This document shows, in pieces, positions 20,776 to 30,416 of a stretch of 64,000 nucleotides of DNA. The stretch lies in assembly GCA_964017155.1 (NCBI GenBank), contig OZ024862.1, positions 29,060,158 to 29,124,157 of the forward strand, given 5' to 3'. Source of the stretch: Oasisia sp. SBJ-2009. Taxonomy: Eukaryota > Annelida > Polychaeta > Sabellida > Siboglinidae. How positions within the stretch are numbered: position 1 is the stretch's first letter; each line of letters begins with the position of its first letter. The notes beneath the pieces were generated by a model. The model was not told where the DNA came from. It was given only the letters and a program-made list of their open reading frames with translations, and made no database searches. The translations under genes were made by a program, and so were the position numbers.

Positions 20776-21020
20776 CACGTCACGTCACGTCACGTCACGT
20801 CACGTCACGTCACGCCACGCCACGCCACGCCACGCCACGCCACGCCACGCCACGCCACGCCACGCCACGCCACGCCACGCCACGCCACGCCACGCCACGC
20901 CACGCCACGCCACGCCACGCCACGCCACGCCACGCCACGCCACGCCACGCCACGCCACGCCACGCCACGCCACGCCACGCCACGCCACGCCACGCCACGC
21001 CACGCCACGCCACGCCACGC
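20776..21020. repeat. pentanucleotide minisatellite (CACGT)7 (CACGC)42
   Basis: Seven CACGT units followed by 42 CACGC units without interruption. Arg-His-Ala-Thr-Pro and Ala-Trp-Arg-Gly-Val frames on the two strands are artefacts. Confidence 0.97.
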
Positions 21021-21302
21021 CACACCTAACTAGGCTGACTTATAGCGCAATTCAATAGTGCTCTGACGTTGATTGTGGAAGACGACAACATACATAAAAT
21101 TGTATTGAGCGAAGCGATATGGGACAGAACGAAGTGTAGATGCAAAGTCACAGCCACTGCACCTGATGACTGCCCGGTGGATTTGTATCAACATGATAAA
21201 GCCGGTCGCAGTCTCCAATTTCCGAGGCAGTGGTGACTGAGAACCTGGACGCCAAGGCATCAGACGCTGTAGTGCAGACTATGTTGTCATGTGATGTCAT
21301 AG
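21021..21302. other. unique intergenic sequence
   Basis: No gene or repeat recognised. Confidence 0.35.
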
Positions 21303-21700
21303 CCTCGGTTACCCAGGCTCCGTAAAGTGGCAGCCCTTTTAAGCCCCTTAACTCTGCCTGGGGTGCATTTGTAACCGCCAGAGCTACCTTACCTCACATT
21401 AGCGCAGAGACGCTGATTGCATGGTTTTCAGACCGAATTTAAAATAGCAAATTAAATAACGACACTTTTATATCAGATAATGCTGTATTATATAAACTAT
21501 TCAAAATTAAACTTATACTAACACAAAATCAATATAAATAAAAATTTGCAATTGTTTATCAATTAGAAATTACGGCAGGATTAACTAGTACCTATCCGTG
21601 ACGTGGCAGCATTGTTTAGCCCCACACGGATAATATTAAAAAGCCGGCAAACCAGACTGTCTTCTCTCGGCGTAGGTACGCAGCCGACCGACAGTCGATG
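21303..21700 (+). mobile_element. 5' end of an ISL2EU/Harbinger-like DNA transposon
   Basis: Begins AGCCTCGGTTACCCAGGCTC and continues GTGGCAGCCCTTTTAAGCCC, matching the terminal inverted repeat of the element at 29106-29892. The internal AT-rich part (ACGGCAGGATTAACTAGT, GTTTAGCCCCACACGGATAA) matches 29400-29600 in reverse complement. It ends with CTTCTCTCGGCGTAGGTACG, a match to 29240-29260. The transposase frame follows at 21776. Confidence 0.65.
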
Positions 21701-21775
21701 AGATTAGTGATGACTTTGTTAGCATAGAGTCTGATAACAGCCCGAGACTGTTACAGCCTGGACACTGGTTCTTCT

Positions 21776-22405
21776 GTGTATACGAGAGAATGGTATGAAA
21801 ATTATTCTGAGAAAGTGCCTTTCTACACTAGCGTGCCATCTCTAGCAGTGCTAGGCATTGTTTATGATCGCATTAAATGGCATTTATCAGAAGCAATGAA
21901 ACTGTCACGATACCAGCAACTGTTGGTATGGCGGGTAAAGTTGAAAATGAATTACTTATTTCGTGACATAGCTTATCAGCTGAATGTTTCAGTGAGTAGA
22001 GTCCAGCGGGTTTTCCACTACACACTAAACGCCCTGTATGTGGAACTGCATTTCCTGATCCAGTGGCATTCGAGCTCGGGAGAAAACCTTAGGAAATCCA
22101 TGCCAATGCGCTTTCGCCAAGAGTTTGGTAACAAGGTTGTTGTGATAATTGATTGCTTTGAATTGTTCACCGAGAAACCCAGCGGTGCCGTGAATACAGT
22201 ATTAGCGTACTCCAATTGCAAACACCTTCACACTGTAAAGAACCTCATCGGTATTGACCCTCAGGGACCATCGTCATCATCATGCTGTCATAAGTCGCGT
22301 TTAGAAATGAAGAAGACGTCCACAATGTATTCTGCACTTCACACAGTGAACGACGTGAATGACACGACATCTATTATCATGCGTATTGCATTACTCATTA
22401 ATTAA
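21776..22405 (+). pseudogene. HARBI1/ISL2EU-like DDE transposase, N-terminal part only
   Basis: A frame of about 209 codons contains LSRYQQLLVWRVKLKMNYLF and RDIAYQLNVSVSRVQRVFHY, the helix-turn-helix placed before DDE_Tnp_4 transposases. Then come MPMRFRQEFGNKVVVIIDCF, holding the first catalytic Asp (IID), and NCKHLHTVKNLIGIDPQG. After PQG similarity stops and the frame runs into unrelated residues, so the other two acidic residues of the DDE triad are missing. It sits 75 bp after the element end at 21303-21700, in the order expected for an autonomous element, but is truncated at its 3' side. The true start is not clear. Confidence 0.72.
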
Positions 22406-22559
22406 TCTCATTGCTTGGGTTGCTTACTTACAACTCGCAACATTTGTCACCTGCGGTATTGTCTGGTCTTGCCTGCAAAAAAAGATCAGGTTTATAATTT
22501 GACAAATTGGTTAGTTATAATCGAACGTCATTCACCCATTGCCTGAGCTCATAGTACAT

Positions 22560-22965
22560 ACATAGGTATGTGCGTGCGTACTTACATACATGCATGCATA
22601 CATGCATGCATGCATACATGGCCTGCATACATACATACATACATACATACATGGCCTGCATACATGCATACATGGCCTGCATACATGCATATCTGCATAC
22701 ATGCATACACGCGTACTTGCCCACATACGTACACACGTACGCATGAACGTATGATATATGATCACATGTACACAAGACTGCACGTACGCACAAACACACG
22801 AACTCACGTACATATACACACACATACGCAAGCACACATAAACACATATCCACACATGCACACATGCACACATGCACACATGCACACATGCACACATGCA
22901 CACATGCACACATGCACACATGCACACATGCACACATGCACACATGCACACATGCAAACATGCAC
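22560..22965. repeat. CATA/CATG-rich and (ACACATGC)n satellites
   Basis: TGCATACA-type units to about 22720, unique spacer, then an 8-bp unit ACACATGC repeated about 14 times (22852-22965). Cys-Met-Cys-Ala frames are artefacts. Confidence 0.92.
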
Positions 22966-23061
22966 TAGCAGTTGTCAGTTATCAGTTGTCAACCAGGTCT
23001 AGTGTATTGATAATTTAAATATACATGGAAAATGCCTTGTCGGAAAAGAGATTATAACTTA

Positions 23062-23622
23062 TTAACACCTGATTATACAAACGACTTTCTCCCTGTCGCT
23101 TAAGTCACCGCGGTCTAGAATGAATCTCATTTCGTCGTCGAGGCGTCGCATAATATTTCCAATAGGATTGGCAGAAAGTGGTTGCGAAGGAACGGATTCC
23201 AACACACGGGGATCGACTAGCGGCATTTTCTTTGCGTATTCCACAGCGGAATCAACTGAGCAGAATCGACTGAAGCAAGCTAATAGCCAATGGAGCAATA
23301 AGTGACGTGGTTAACGGAGCAAACAGGGCCCCAACGAAACCACCTTTCTGTAGAATACGTTTCCTCTCATGTAAAGTAGTCTTCCTTTGTACCAAAGCCG
23401 CAGGTCCTCCTTGTACCGACGCAATCTTCTCTTCTGACTTGTCTTCAGTGGTACGTTCCCTTTTAAGAAGTTGTGAGCACACTCACACAAACTTCGGACC
23501 AGATTCTCATTTCTCTTCTCCATGATGGCCCTAGCTAAAGCAGGTTCAGCCTTAGCAAGGAAACAAAGGCGCAATGCGTCTCTATTCAGCCGGGCCGACA
23601 TGTCGAATGATGGATGTGACAT
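23062..23622 (-). pseudogene. adintovirus/Polinton-like core-protein relic
   Basis: Minus-strand frames contain, in order, a basic N-terminal part (NFLKGNVPLKTSQKRRLRR), a Gly-rich hydrophobic part (ILQKGGFVGALFAPL) and an acidic C-terminal part (LDDEMRFILDRGDLSD). I know this combination from unnamed proteins of adintovirus/Maverick-Polinton-type elements in invertebrates, where they resemble small virion core proteins. The three parts lie in different frames, so the copy is broken at least twice. No capsid, polymerase or integrase gene of such an element is in the window. The family assignment is from memory of the pattern and could be wrong. Confidence 0.45.
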
Positions 23623-24080
23623 GTTTCTATTTATATCTTGGGAATGTAAGCGTACTGGTAGGTTCCCGAGTCAGGTAGGATATTACTGCACAGGCACAAG
23701 TGTTCCTGTGTAGACTGTTTCAAGTCGACGAATAGGTAGACGTGAGGTATGCAAACAGAAGACAAACGTGGAAGAAAGTGATTTACCGTGAAAAGAGACG
23801 CGTCGCAACTGCAAAACTGACTATCAACATCACGTGACTGATAACACAAAACATATATGTTCGTTTTTCATAATTGTGGATTATATGTAAAACGTACAGC
23901 ATTGATTTTTTTCCAACATCACGAAATAACAATGCAGAAAGTTTGAGAAAAACGAGTTTAAGAAATTGGGGACGAACGACTACAAAATTACGCATCAAAT
24001 ATGTCACAACATATATATCGCCTGAAAGCAGTACACTTTACAGAGTTCGTTTTTTAAACTCAGAATAACCGCAACCAAAA
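23623..24080. other. intergenic sequence
   Basis: No credible gene. Short frames on both strands show no family features. Confidence 0.4.
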
Positions 24081-24135
24081 CATGGTTGAACACATCATCA
24101 TGCTGTCGGTCGCGAAGCGACAAAGACTGCTTCCA

Positions 24136-25035
24136 TCACTTGACTCTTGCTCTCCATTTGTCTCTCTGCTGTGAGAGTGATGTCCAGGAGTCGATCTTTA
24201 TGTCTCTCAGCTTCAGGTTTCTCTTGATGGTATCTTTGAACCGGAGACGAGGGCGCCCTCTCTTTCTGTGACCAGAAGACAGTTGGGAGTAGAGAACCTG
24301 CTTCGGTAGCCTGTCTGATGACATCCTCATGAGGTGTCCAGTCCACCGGAGATTCTTTCTGATCAGAAGATCTTCCATAGATGGCAGCCCTGTCCGTTCG
24401 AGTATTTCCTTGTTTGTCACTTTGTCCATCCAGGTTATTCTCATGATCGAACGCAGATGTCGCATCATGAAGGCATGCAACTTTTTCACCTGTCGTCTGT
24501 ACACTGTCCAGGCCTCGGCTCCGCATAGGAGGGTGGACAGCACAATTGCACGGTATATCTTGCCTTTAACCCGCATGGACACATGGTGGTTGTTCCAGAG
24601 TCTCTGGCGTAGTCGGCCGAAAGATGCACTAGCCTTGGCCATCCTCCTCTGTATTTCATCGTCAATGCATCCGTCACTTGATATAGTGCTTCCGAGGTAG
24701 GTGAATTCCATAACAGAGTTCAGCTTGTTTCCATCAACCATGATATCCTCCTCTCGGGTTCTTGTAGAGTTGGGTTGGTACAGCACCTCGGTCTTCTTGA
24801 TGTTAATCTTCAGGCCGAACTTCTTTGACGCATTGGAAAAAGCATCCACTAATTTTTGCATCTCTTCAGCAGAGTGTGCAAACAGTGCACTGTCATCTGC
24901 GAATAGCAGCTCCCTCATCAGTATCCGTGTAGTCTTGGTCTTCGCTCTGAAGTGTGCGACGTTGAATAGGTCAACGCTCTGTCTGCACTGTATGTAGATG
25001 CCATCCCCCATGTCTCGGAAAGCATTGTCGAGCAT
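24136..25035 (-). pseudogene. LINE ORF2, C-terminal reverse transcriptase
   Basis: Frame of 299 codons: MRELLFADDSALFAHS (the RT FADD catalytic box), FGLKINIKKTEVLYQP, VMEFTYLGSTISSDG, STLLCGAEAWTVYRRQ, LRWTGHLMRMSSDRLPKQ and the Gly-Arg-rich HRKRGRPRLRFKDTIKRN tail. It overlaps the previous frame by about 65 bp and is shifted relative to it. Together with the missing middle this marks an internal deletion, which I estimate at roughly 130-150 codons from the usual spacing. The element cannot move on its own. Confidence 0.85.
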
Positions 25036-26887
25036 TGCTGATCCTGGCGAAGATCTTGCCTGCTATGGAAAGAAGAGAGATTCCTCTATAGTTCCCACAG
25101 TCTGTTCGATCACCTTTCTTGTAGATGGTTATAATGCTTGCATCCTTCCATGCTTGTGGTACAGAACCCATCTCCCATGCATTGGTGATTAGTTGGTGCA
25201 GTCTGCTGAACAGATTGTCTCCTCCATGCTTCCATACTTCTGCAGGAATTCCATCTCCTCCAGGTGCTTTGCCATCTTTCAGGCTGGCGATTGCTCTAGC
25301 CATCTCATCCATAGTTGGAATCTCATCAAGGCTTGTCTTGGTAATGCGCTGCGGGATGTTGTCCAGAGCTTCGTGATCTATGTCGCCAGGGACGTTGAGT
25401 AGCTTCTGGAAGTGTTCACTCCATCTTGCCACAACTCTCTTGCTGTCAGAGAAGGTGTCCATTCCGTCTGTTGATTTTAGTTGAACAGGTCCCTTCTTTT
25501 TGGGTCCCCACACTTCCTTCAGTCCATTGTAGAAGCCCTTCATGTTGTTACTGTCGGCAGCTCTCTGCAGCTCCACTGCTTTCCTTTCCCACCAGTCCGA
25601 CTTCAGTGCACGGGTGTGTTTTTGTAGCAGTCTGCAGGCATCTTTGTATGCTGCAGTGGTGGATCTAGTGCTCCTGGTTTGCAACACTCTCTGGTGGGCT
25701 TGATCTCTTCTGCTCATAAGAGTCTGTAGCTCCTGGTCGTTGGGGTCGAACCAGTCCTGGTGTTTTCTGTCTGGCTTCCCAAGATATGTCTTGGCTGTGT
25801 TGTACACAACCTGCTGCAGAGCTGCCCATTCCTCGTCTGGTGTTGAGTTTTCCTTCTCCTCCCATTGGGCGAGAGCACTGTCCATCTCCTGCTCAAAACT
25901 CTCCCTATGGCTGATGGTACTTAGTTTTGCAGTGTTGAGCTTGGTCGACTTATTTGTCCCTTGCCTGTTGTGCTTTTGTCGTATTCTGAAAGCCACTTTT
26001 GATCTCAGCATCTGGTGATCGGTCCAGCAGTTTGCTCCACGCATGGCTCGGGTGCTGTGGATGTCCATCTTATCCCGACACCTCGTGATGATGAAGTCTA
26101 TCATATGCCAGTGTTTGGAACGAGGATGCATCCAGGTAGTCTTGCGTTCATCCTTCTGCTTGAACATGGTGTTCGTCACTATCAGTTCGAACTCAGAGCA
26201 CAGAGCCAGTAGAAGTTCGCCATTGGAGTTGCATTTTCCAATCCCATGTTTGCCCATGACCAAGGGCCACTTGTCATTGTCTCTTCCTATCCTCGCATTG
26301 AAGTCTCCTATCAGCAGTAGCTTATCGGTATGAGGGATGCCCCTGAGCACACTTGCGAGCTGGTTGTAGAAGGCCTCCTTGTTTTCATCTGGGTTTGTCA
26401 TTGTTGGAGCATACACGCTGATAATTGTAGCAAAGTTGTCCTTGCTCAGAGGTAGTCTCATCGTCATGATTCTGTCACTTACTGGCCGTGGCATTTCTGT
26501 CAGCTTTGTGATGATATCCTTTTTGATAGCAAAACCCACTCCGGCCTCCCTTCTTTCTCCTTCGGGTTTGCCACTCCAGAAGAAAGAGTATTCCAAGTCG
26601 TCGAGACTACCAGACTCTGAGAACCTTGTTTCACATAGGGCGGCGATGTCGATGTTGTATTTGGCAAGTTCCATTGCTACTAGTGCCGTACGTCTTTCTG
26701 GTCGGTTAGCTCCTTCTCGGTCGAGGAGAGTCCTGACGTTCCATTGTCCAATTGTCAGTAGTTGTCTTCTTTGTCTTCTTCTTCCTAGCTGATTTTCCAC
26801 TGTCGACGGAAGCTGAGGTCGAGCAGCGCGGTCCTTGGTAACCCGGGCGACGGCCGATCCGGTATCATGTTTCGTGCAGTTGTACAT
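24971..26887 (-). pseudogene. LINE ORF2, endonuclease and start of reverse transcriptase
   Basis: The 638-codon frame starts with a basic leader. The APE-type endonuclease follows: IGQWNVRTL at about residue 46, AALCETRF (catalytic Glu), ISVYAPT, LLIGDFNARIG (Asp-Phe-Asn), MIDFIITR and CWTDHQML. After a linker, RT block 0/1 appears as LKDGKAPGGDGIPAEVW, SIITIYKKGD and NYRGISLLSIAGKIFARI. Immediately after this the sequence jumps to a short out-of-family tail and stops. The RT segment with the first catalytic Asp and the VKQG block is missing. The second part of the RT continues in another frame at 25035 downward. Confidence 0.85.
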
Positions 26888-26980
26888 TTCATGGAAGCTG
26901 CTAGCAAAAACTTTTGAAGTACCGCTGGCTTTTGCAAGTTACTAGCGACACTCTCTCGGGGAACAAATAGAGGTCTCACA

Positions 26981-27300
26981 ACGGCAAGAACATGTCAAGA
27001 CAGGCGCAAACTATTTGTCCCTGCAGTGGCTGGTCGAGAGATGTTGGGAGTTCCAAACACCAACCGCCCTTGATGCTGCCACAGTGACATGGTTTTCTGT
27101 TTAGGGTTTGCTCCCTTAGCCTTCGGTTCTGACAAGAACCTATACCACAAGGCAGTGGTTTACAACTCTGCATGGCAGGGGCGTCAAACTCCCTGAGATA
27201 TTGCAATACCTGAGGTACTGCAATACCTGCATACACGGTTGAACACATATTGTAATATGATTAGTGATAGTAACAGTTATTTGGCATTTACACAAGCCTA
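26981..27300. other. intergenic sequence upstream of the LINE
   Basis: No gene recognised. The phrase ATATTGCAATACCTGAGGTA recurs in part. It may belong to the LINE 5' UTR. Confidence 0.35.
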
Positions 27301-27556
27301 AATATGTATATATATGTATATATGTATATATGTATATATGTATATATGTATATATGTATATATGTATATATGTATATATGTATATATGTATATATGTATA
27401 TATGTATATATGTATATATGTATATATGTATATATGTATATATGTATATATGTATATATGTATATATGTATATATGTATATATGTATATATGTATATATG
27501 TATATATGTATATGTATATATGTATATATGTATATATGTATATATGTATATATGTA

Positions 27557-27621
<65 letters not shown>

Positions 27622-27632
27622 GTATATATATG

Positions 27633-27725
<93 letters not shown>
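27301..27725. repeat. (TATATG)n / (TA)n microsatellite
   Basis: About 45 TATATG-type units then TA runs. Tyr-Ile-rich frames on both strands are artefacts. Confidence 0.97.
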
Positions 27726-27727
<2 letters not shown>

Positions 27728-27799
27728 CACAATATTAACAACGTTCGCCGAAGTGTAATTCTAAAAATGACGCCGACTCGACCAAATTCCTAATTATTG

Positions 27800-28232
27800 G
27801 TTGGTAATCTCGGCGATAAGTTCTAGGCATCAAAACAACACTGCACATGCGTCTGGGTTCGTGATGCCAGCAACCTTTGGTGTCGACACAACAGGCTGTG
27901 TAGTCGGCCAAAGGAGGGGTCCCGTACCATCCAGTTGTAATTTATGTTTCTTTGATGCTGACCGAAAGTCCAAGTCACATATGTACTGGACTGGTGTGCT
28001 GAACTTGGCTGCAGCCGGAGAGAGGCAGTGCGCTGGCACGTACGCCTCCTTGCTGACACGTGAACCATGCTCCAGGGCAAAGAGTAGCCCTACGTAACGG
28101 CTGCGATGTGACTACATCCTTCGCTCAGGCCTGCCGTACAAGTGCAGTTGGCTGACTGCACCGTGCCATCACTGCTCACGATAACCCAGGCCTCCAGAGG
28201 TTTATCGTTGACTCTCATTGAATAAGTGACCT
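27800..28232 (-). pseudogene. SWIM zinc-finger domain exon, frameshifted
   Basis: The minus strand shows an acceptor, TGTTGTTTCAG, then an exon reading MRVNDKPLEAWVIVSSDG and SANCTCTAGLSEGCSHIAAV. The C-x-C-x8-C-x-H spacing is that of a SWIM zinc finger, a small nucleic-acid or protein-binding module. A one-base shift near 28095 moves the continuation (LFALEHGSRVSKEAYVPAHC, then FSTPVQYICDLDF) into another frame, which ends at a stop near 27830. In invertebrates such SWIM proteins often carry a downstream YqaJ-type nuclease, but none is seen here. It may be an old gene copy, an isolated exon, or an exon with a sequencing error. Confidence 0.5.
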
Positions 28233-28384
28233 GAAACAACATGCATAATAAATATGTATTACAAGCATGGCTGAACAATTACATTCAATAATATGATTCG
28301 GGTGAATAAAATGTATTTTAGTACTACCATGTTAAGCAAGTCTGAAAATGAAAGCCATACATGTTTTAGTGTTTATATTGTTAT

Positions 28385-28606
28385 TTGTCATTGATCTACA
28401 TGACAAATGGAATTTGCACCCTCCAAACAAGAAGACAAATTAAAACATTTAGCATAATATATATGATGGAACATAACCTTGTAGATATCCCACTAAATCT
28501 CTATATCCAACACATAGAATGGAATTATCTACATCCAAGCACTGTCTCAAACAAGTCACTGAACTCATTTCAAAATAATTTAATCCAACATTTTAACAAT
28601 TAAGTC
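28385..28606 (+). pseudogene. 3' end of a CR1/Jockey-like LINE
   Basis: The frame ending NSFQNNLIQHFNN plus stop has the Ser-Phe-x-x-x-Leu pattern of LINE RT C-termini and resembles the 36189-36428 fragment (SLASFKSN). Only the last part is present. Confidence 0.4.
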
Positions 28607-28794
28607 AGAAGATCCACCATGCGCGCTGGCGTGATGTGTCCCCAGAACACTTTGCCAGTTAACAACACAGCTACAGAAATTACTAAGTAATAATAATTTT
28701 AATTAACACCTTTGCACGAAACAGGTGAAGCTTTCTGATCACTTTGTGAATGATATGGCGTATCCACCCATCCTGGAAGAGCTTGTTCGCCGAT

Positions 28795-28910
28795 AGTGAC
28801 TTGTGTCGCCATTTTGGATGTGTCGCCGTTTTTATTGTCGCCGTTTTGGATGTATCGCCGTTTTTGTTGCCGCCATTTTGGATTTGTCGCTATTATGACC
28901 GGTACCCGTT
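28795..28910. repeat. GTCGCC(A/G)TTTTGGAT-rich block, end of a MITE family
   Basis: Five spaced copies of GTCGCCATTTTGGAT or GTCGCCGTTTTT end in ATTATGACCGGTACCCG. The same motif and GGTA/C end occur as inverted repeats at 40715-40795 and 41220-41290, so this is probably one arm of that family. Confidence 0.6.
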
Positions 28911-29105
28911 GTGGATAAGTGTTTTATTACTGTTAACTACGTTAACTCCATGATCAGTATTCGAGTATTAATTACAACGTGGCTAAATGCTTTCCAGAGA
29001 AGTCAAGATGTTATTGAATTTTAAAAACATGTTTGTCAGACGGTAAATTGTTTTGAGCATTTCGCAAGACTGGATGTCATGCTGTCTATGCCACTCTTAT
29101 CTTAG

Positions 29106-29892
29106 CCGCGGTTACCCAGGCTCCGTGAGGTGGCAGCACTTTTAAGCCCCTCACACCCACCTGGGGAAAGAGTGAGTCTGCATTGTTTGTCTAGATCACG
29201 CGGATAAACAAACAAAAGCCGACTAAGTAACTAGACCGTCTTCTCGGCGTAGTTCCGCAGCCGACAGACAGTCGGTTAAGCGAGACTACTCTTATCTTAG
29301 TATCGATTAACCGACTATCGGTCGGCTGCGGAACTACGCCGAGAAGACAGTCTGGTGATTCTGCCAGCTTTTGAATATGTACCTATACAATGCTGCCACC
29401 TCACGGACACTGGTTAATCCTGCCGTAATTTATATTTTATAAACAACTGCAAATTTGTATTTCTATTTATTTTGTGTTAATATAAGTTTAATTTTGAATA
29501 GTTTTTATAATACGGCATTATTTGATAAAAAATATATCCTTATTTAATTTGTATCTTATCCGTGTGGGGCTAAACAATGCTGCCACCTCACGGATATTGG
29601 TTAATCCTGCCGTAATGCTGATTTTATAAACAACTGTAAATTTGATTTGTTACTTATTTTTGTGTTAATATAGTTCAGTGTTGAATACTTTTCATAGGTT
29701 ATCATTATCTTGTAAAAGCATATCGTCATTTTAATTTTTATTTCATAGTTGGCCTGAGAGCCAATCAGAGTCTTTACCCTAATCTGGGGTAAGGCCGCCC
29801 TGGCGGCTAAAAAATGCAGAGCATTTGTTTCCCCAGGCAGAGTTGAGGGGCTTAAAGTGCTGCCACCTCACGGAGCCAGGGTAACCGAAGCT
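29106..29892. mobile_element. non-autonomous DNA transposon(s) with CGGTTACCC ends
   Basis: Left end CGGTTACCCAGGCTCCGTGA, then GGTGGCAGCACTTTTAAGCC; the right end is the complement (GGTGGCAGCACTTTAAGCCC read inward). Internally 29233-29280 and 29307-29353 form a second inverted repeat, and an ACGGCAGGATTAACC-type phrase recurs at about 29420 and 29610. The ends match those in front of the transposase at 21776, so that family probably mobilised this element. A 13-bp phrase ACTCTTATCTTAG borders the parts (see findings). Confidence 0.72.
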
Positions 29893-29904
29893 ACTCTTAT
29901 CTCA

Positions 29905-30300
29905 TTGTGTGACAGAAATTTCAAACGTCTCTTATACTACGCAAGGAGTCAACACATCATTGCAACACATTCCAAATGTTAAATAAATTAAATAGGCAGT
30001 TTTAGATTTAATCGATTTCTCTCGATTACTCTCATGGCTGTGCCAACGTAAGCTGAATATCGAGATGACCTAAGTCAAGTTGTATAATTTCATGTACGAC
30101 TACTCTACAACAGTTGATTGTAGGCACAGGTTTGTTAACCTAGTGTGATCGCAACGACTGATTCACTCGAGTCATTCGTATCAGTCAACCGTTGCGACCG
30201 CATCGTAAGGTCTATCGGCGCATTCACCGTATGTAATGAACCAGAACGCCATGAAAGGCAGACGCGCGTAGTTACGCTATATGTGTCAGCTATTTAAATA
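29905..30300. other. intergenic sequence upstream of Ro60
   Basis: No gene. 30146-30203 contains a weak inverted repeat (GATCGCAACG ... CGTTGCGACC) that could be a regulatory or structured site, but nothing more specific is visible. Confidence 0.35.
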
Positions 30301-30310
30301 TCAACAAGAC

Positions 30311-30316
30311 TATATA
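30311..30316 (+). promoter_or_regulatory. possible TATA box of Ro60
   Basis: TATATACAGC lies 106 bp before the Ro60 start codon, at a spacing compatible with a 5' UTR of about 75 bp. No other core element is visible. Confidence 0.3.
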
Positions 30317-30416
30317 CAGCTTAGTCACGTAGGCGGCAGGCGTACAATCACGTATCTACGCGTATAGGTTCTCTCGGTAGTTTTGTTGGAAGCGTCGTTG
30401 CGCAAACACGGCAGCA

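Larger units (their letters stand above)
24080..26980 (-). mobile_element. APE-type non-LTR retrotransposon (LINE), nearly full length
   Basis: The minus-strand element spans the endonuclease (26740 downward) through the RT C-terminus (to about 24136), with a short 3' UTR to about 24080. It is the largest autonomous-type element in the window but has an internal deletion in the RT domain. The clade cannot be fixed by eye; the C-terminal layout resembles RTE/BovB-like ORF2 proteins. Confidence 0.85.

Noticed and set aside
20776..21020. CRISPR-like or telomere-like array
   Set aside because: No spacers between units and the unit is not a telomere repeat; it is a plain minisatellite in animal DNA.
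20713..21033. Arg-His-Ala-Thr-Pro repeat protein
   Set aside because: Direct translation of the CACGC minisatellite; equally long frames exist in the other five frames.
22515..23002. Cys-Met-Cys-Ala-Cys-Val-His repeat frames
   Set aside because: They come from the ACACATGC and CATACATG satellites.
27140..27758. Tyr-Ile-rich frames up to 196 codons on both strands
   Set aside because: TATATG/TA microsatellite artefact.
30146..30203. A Y RNA gene next to Ro60
   Set aside because: There is a weak inverted repeat, but neither the conserved Ro-binding stem with bulge nor a terminal T run could be recognised.
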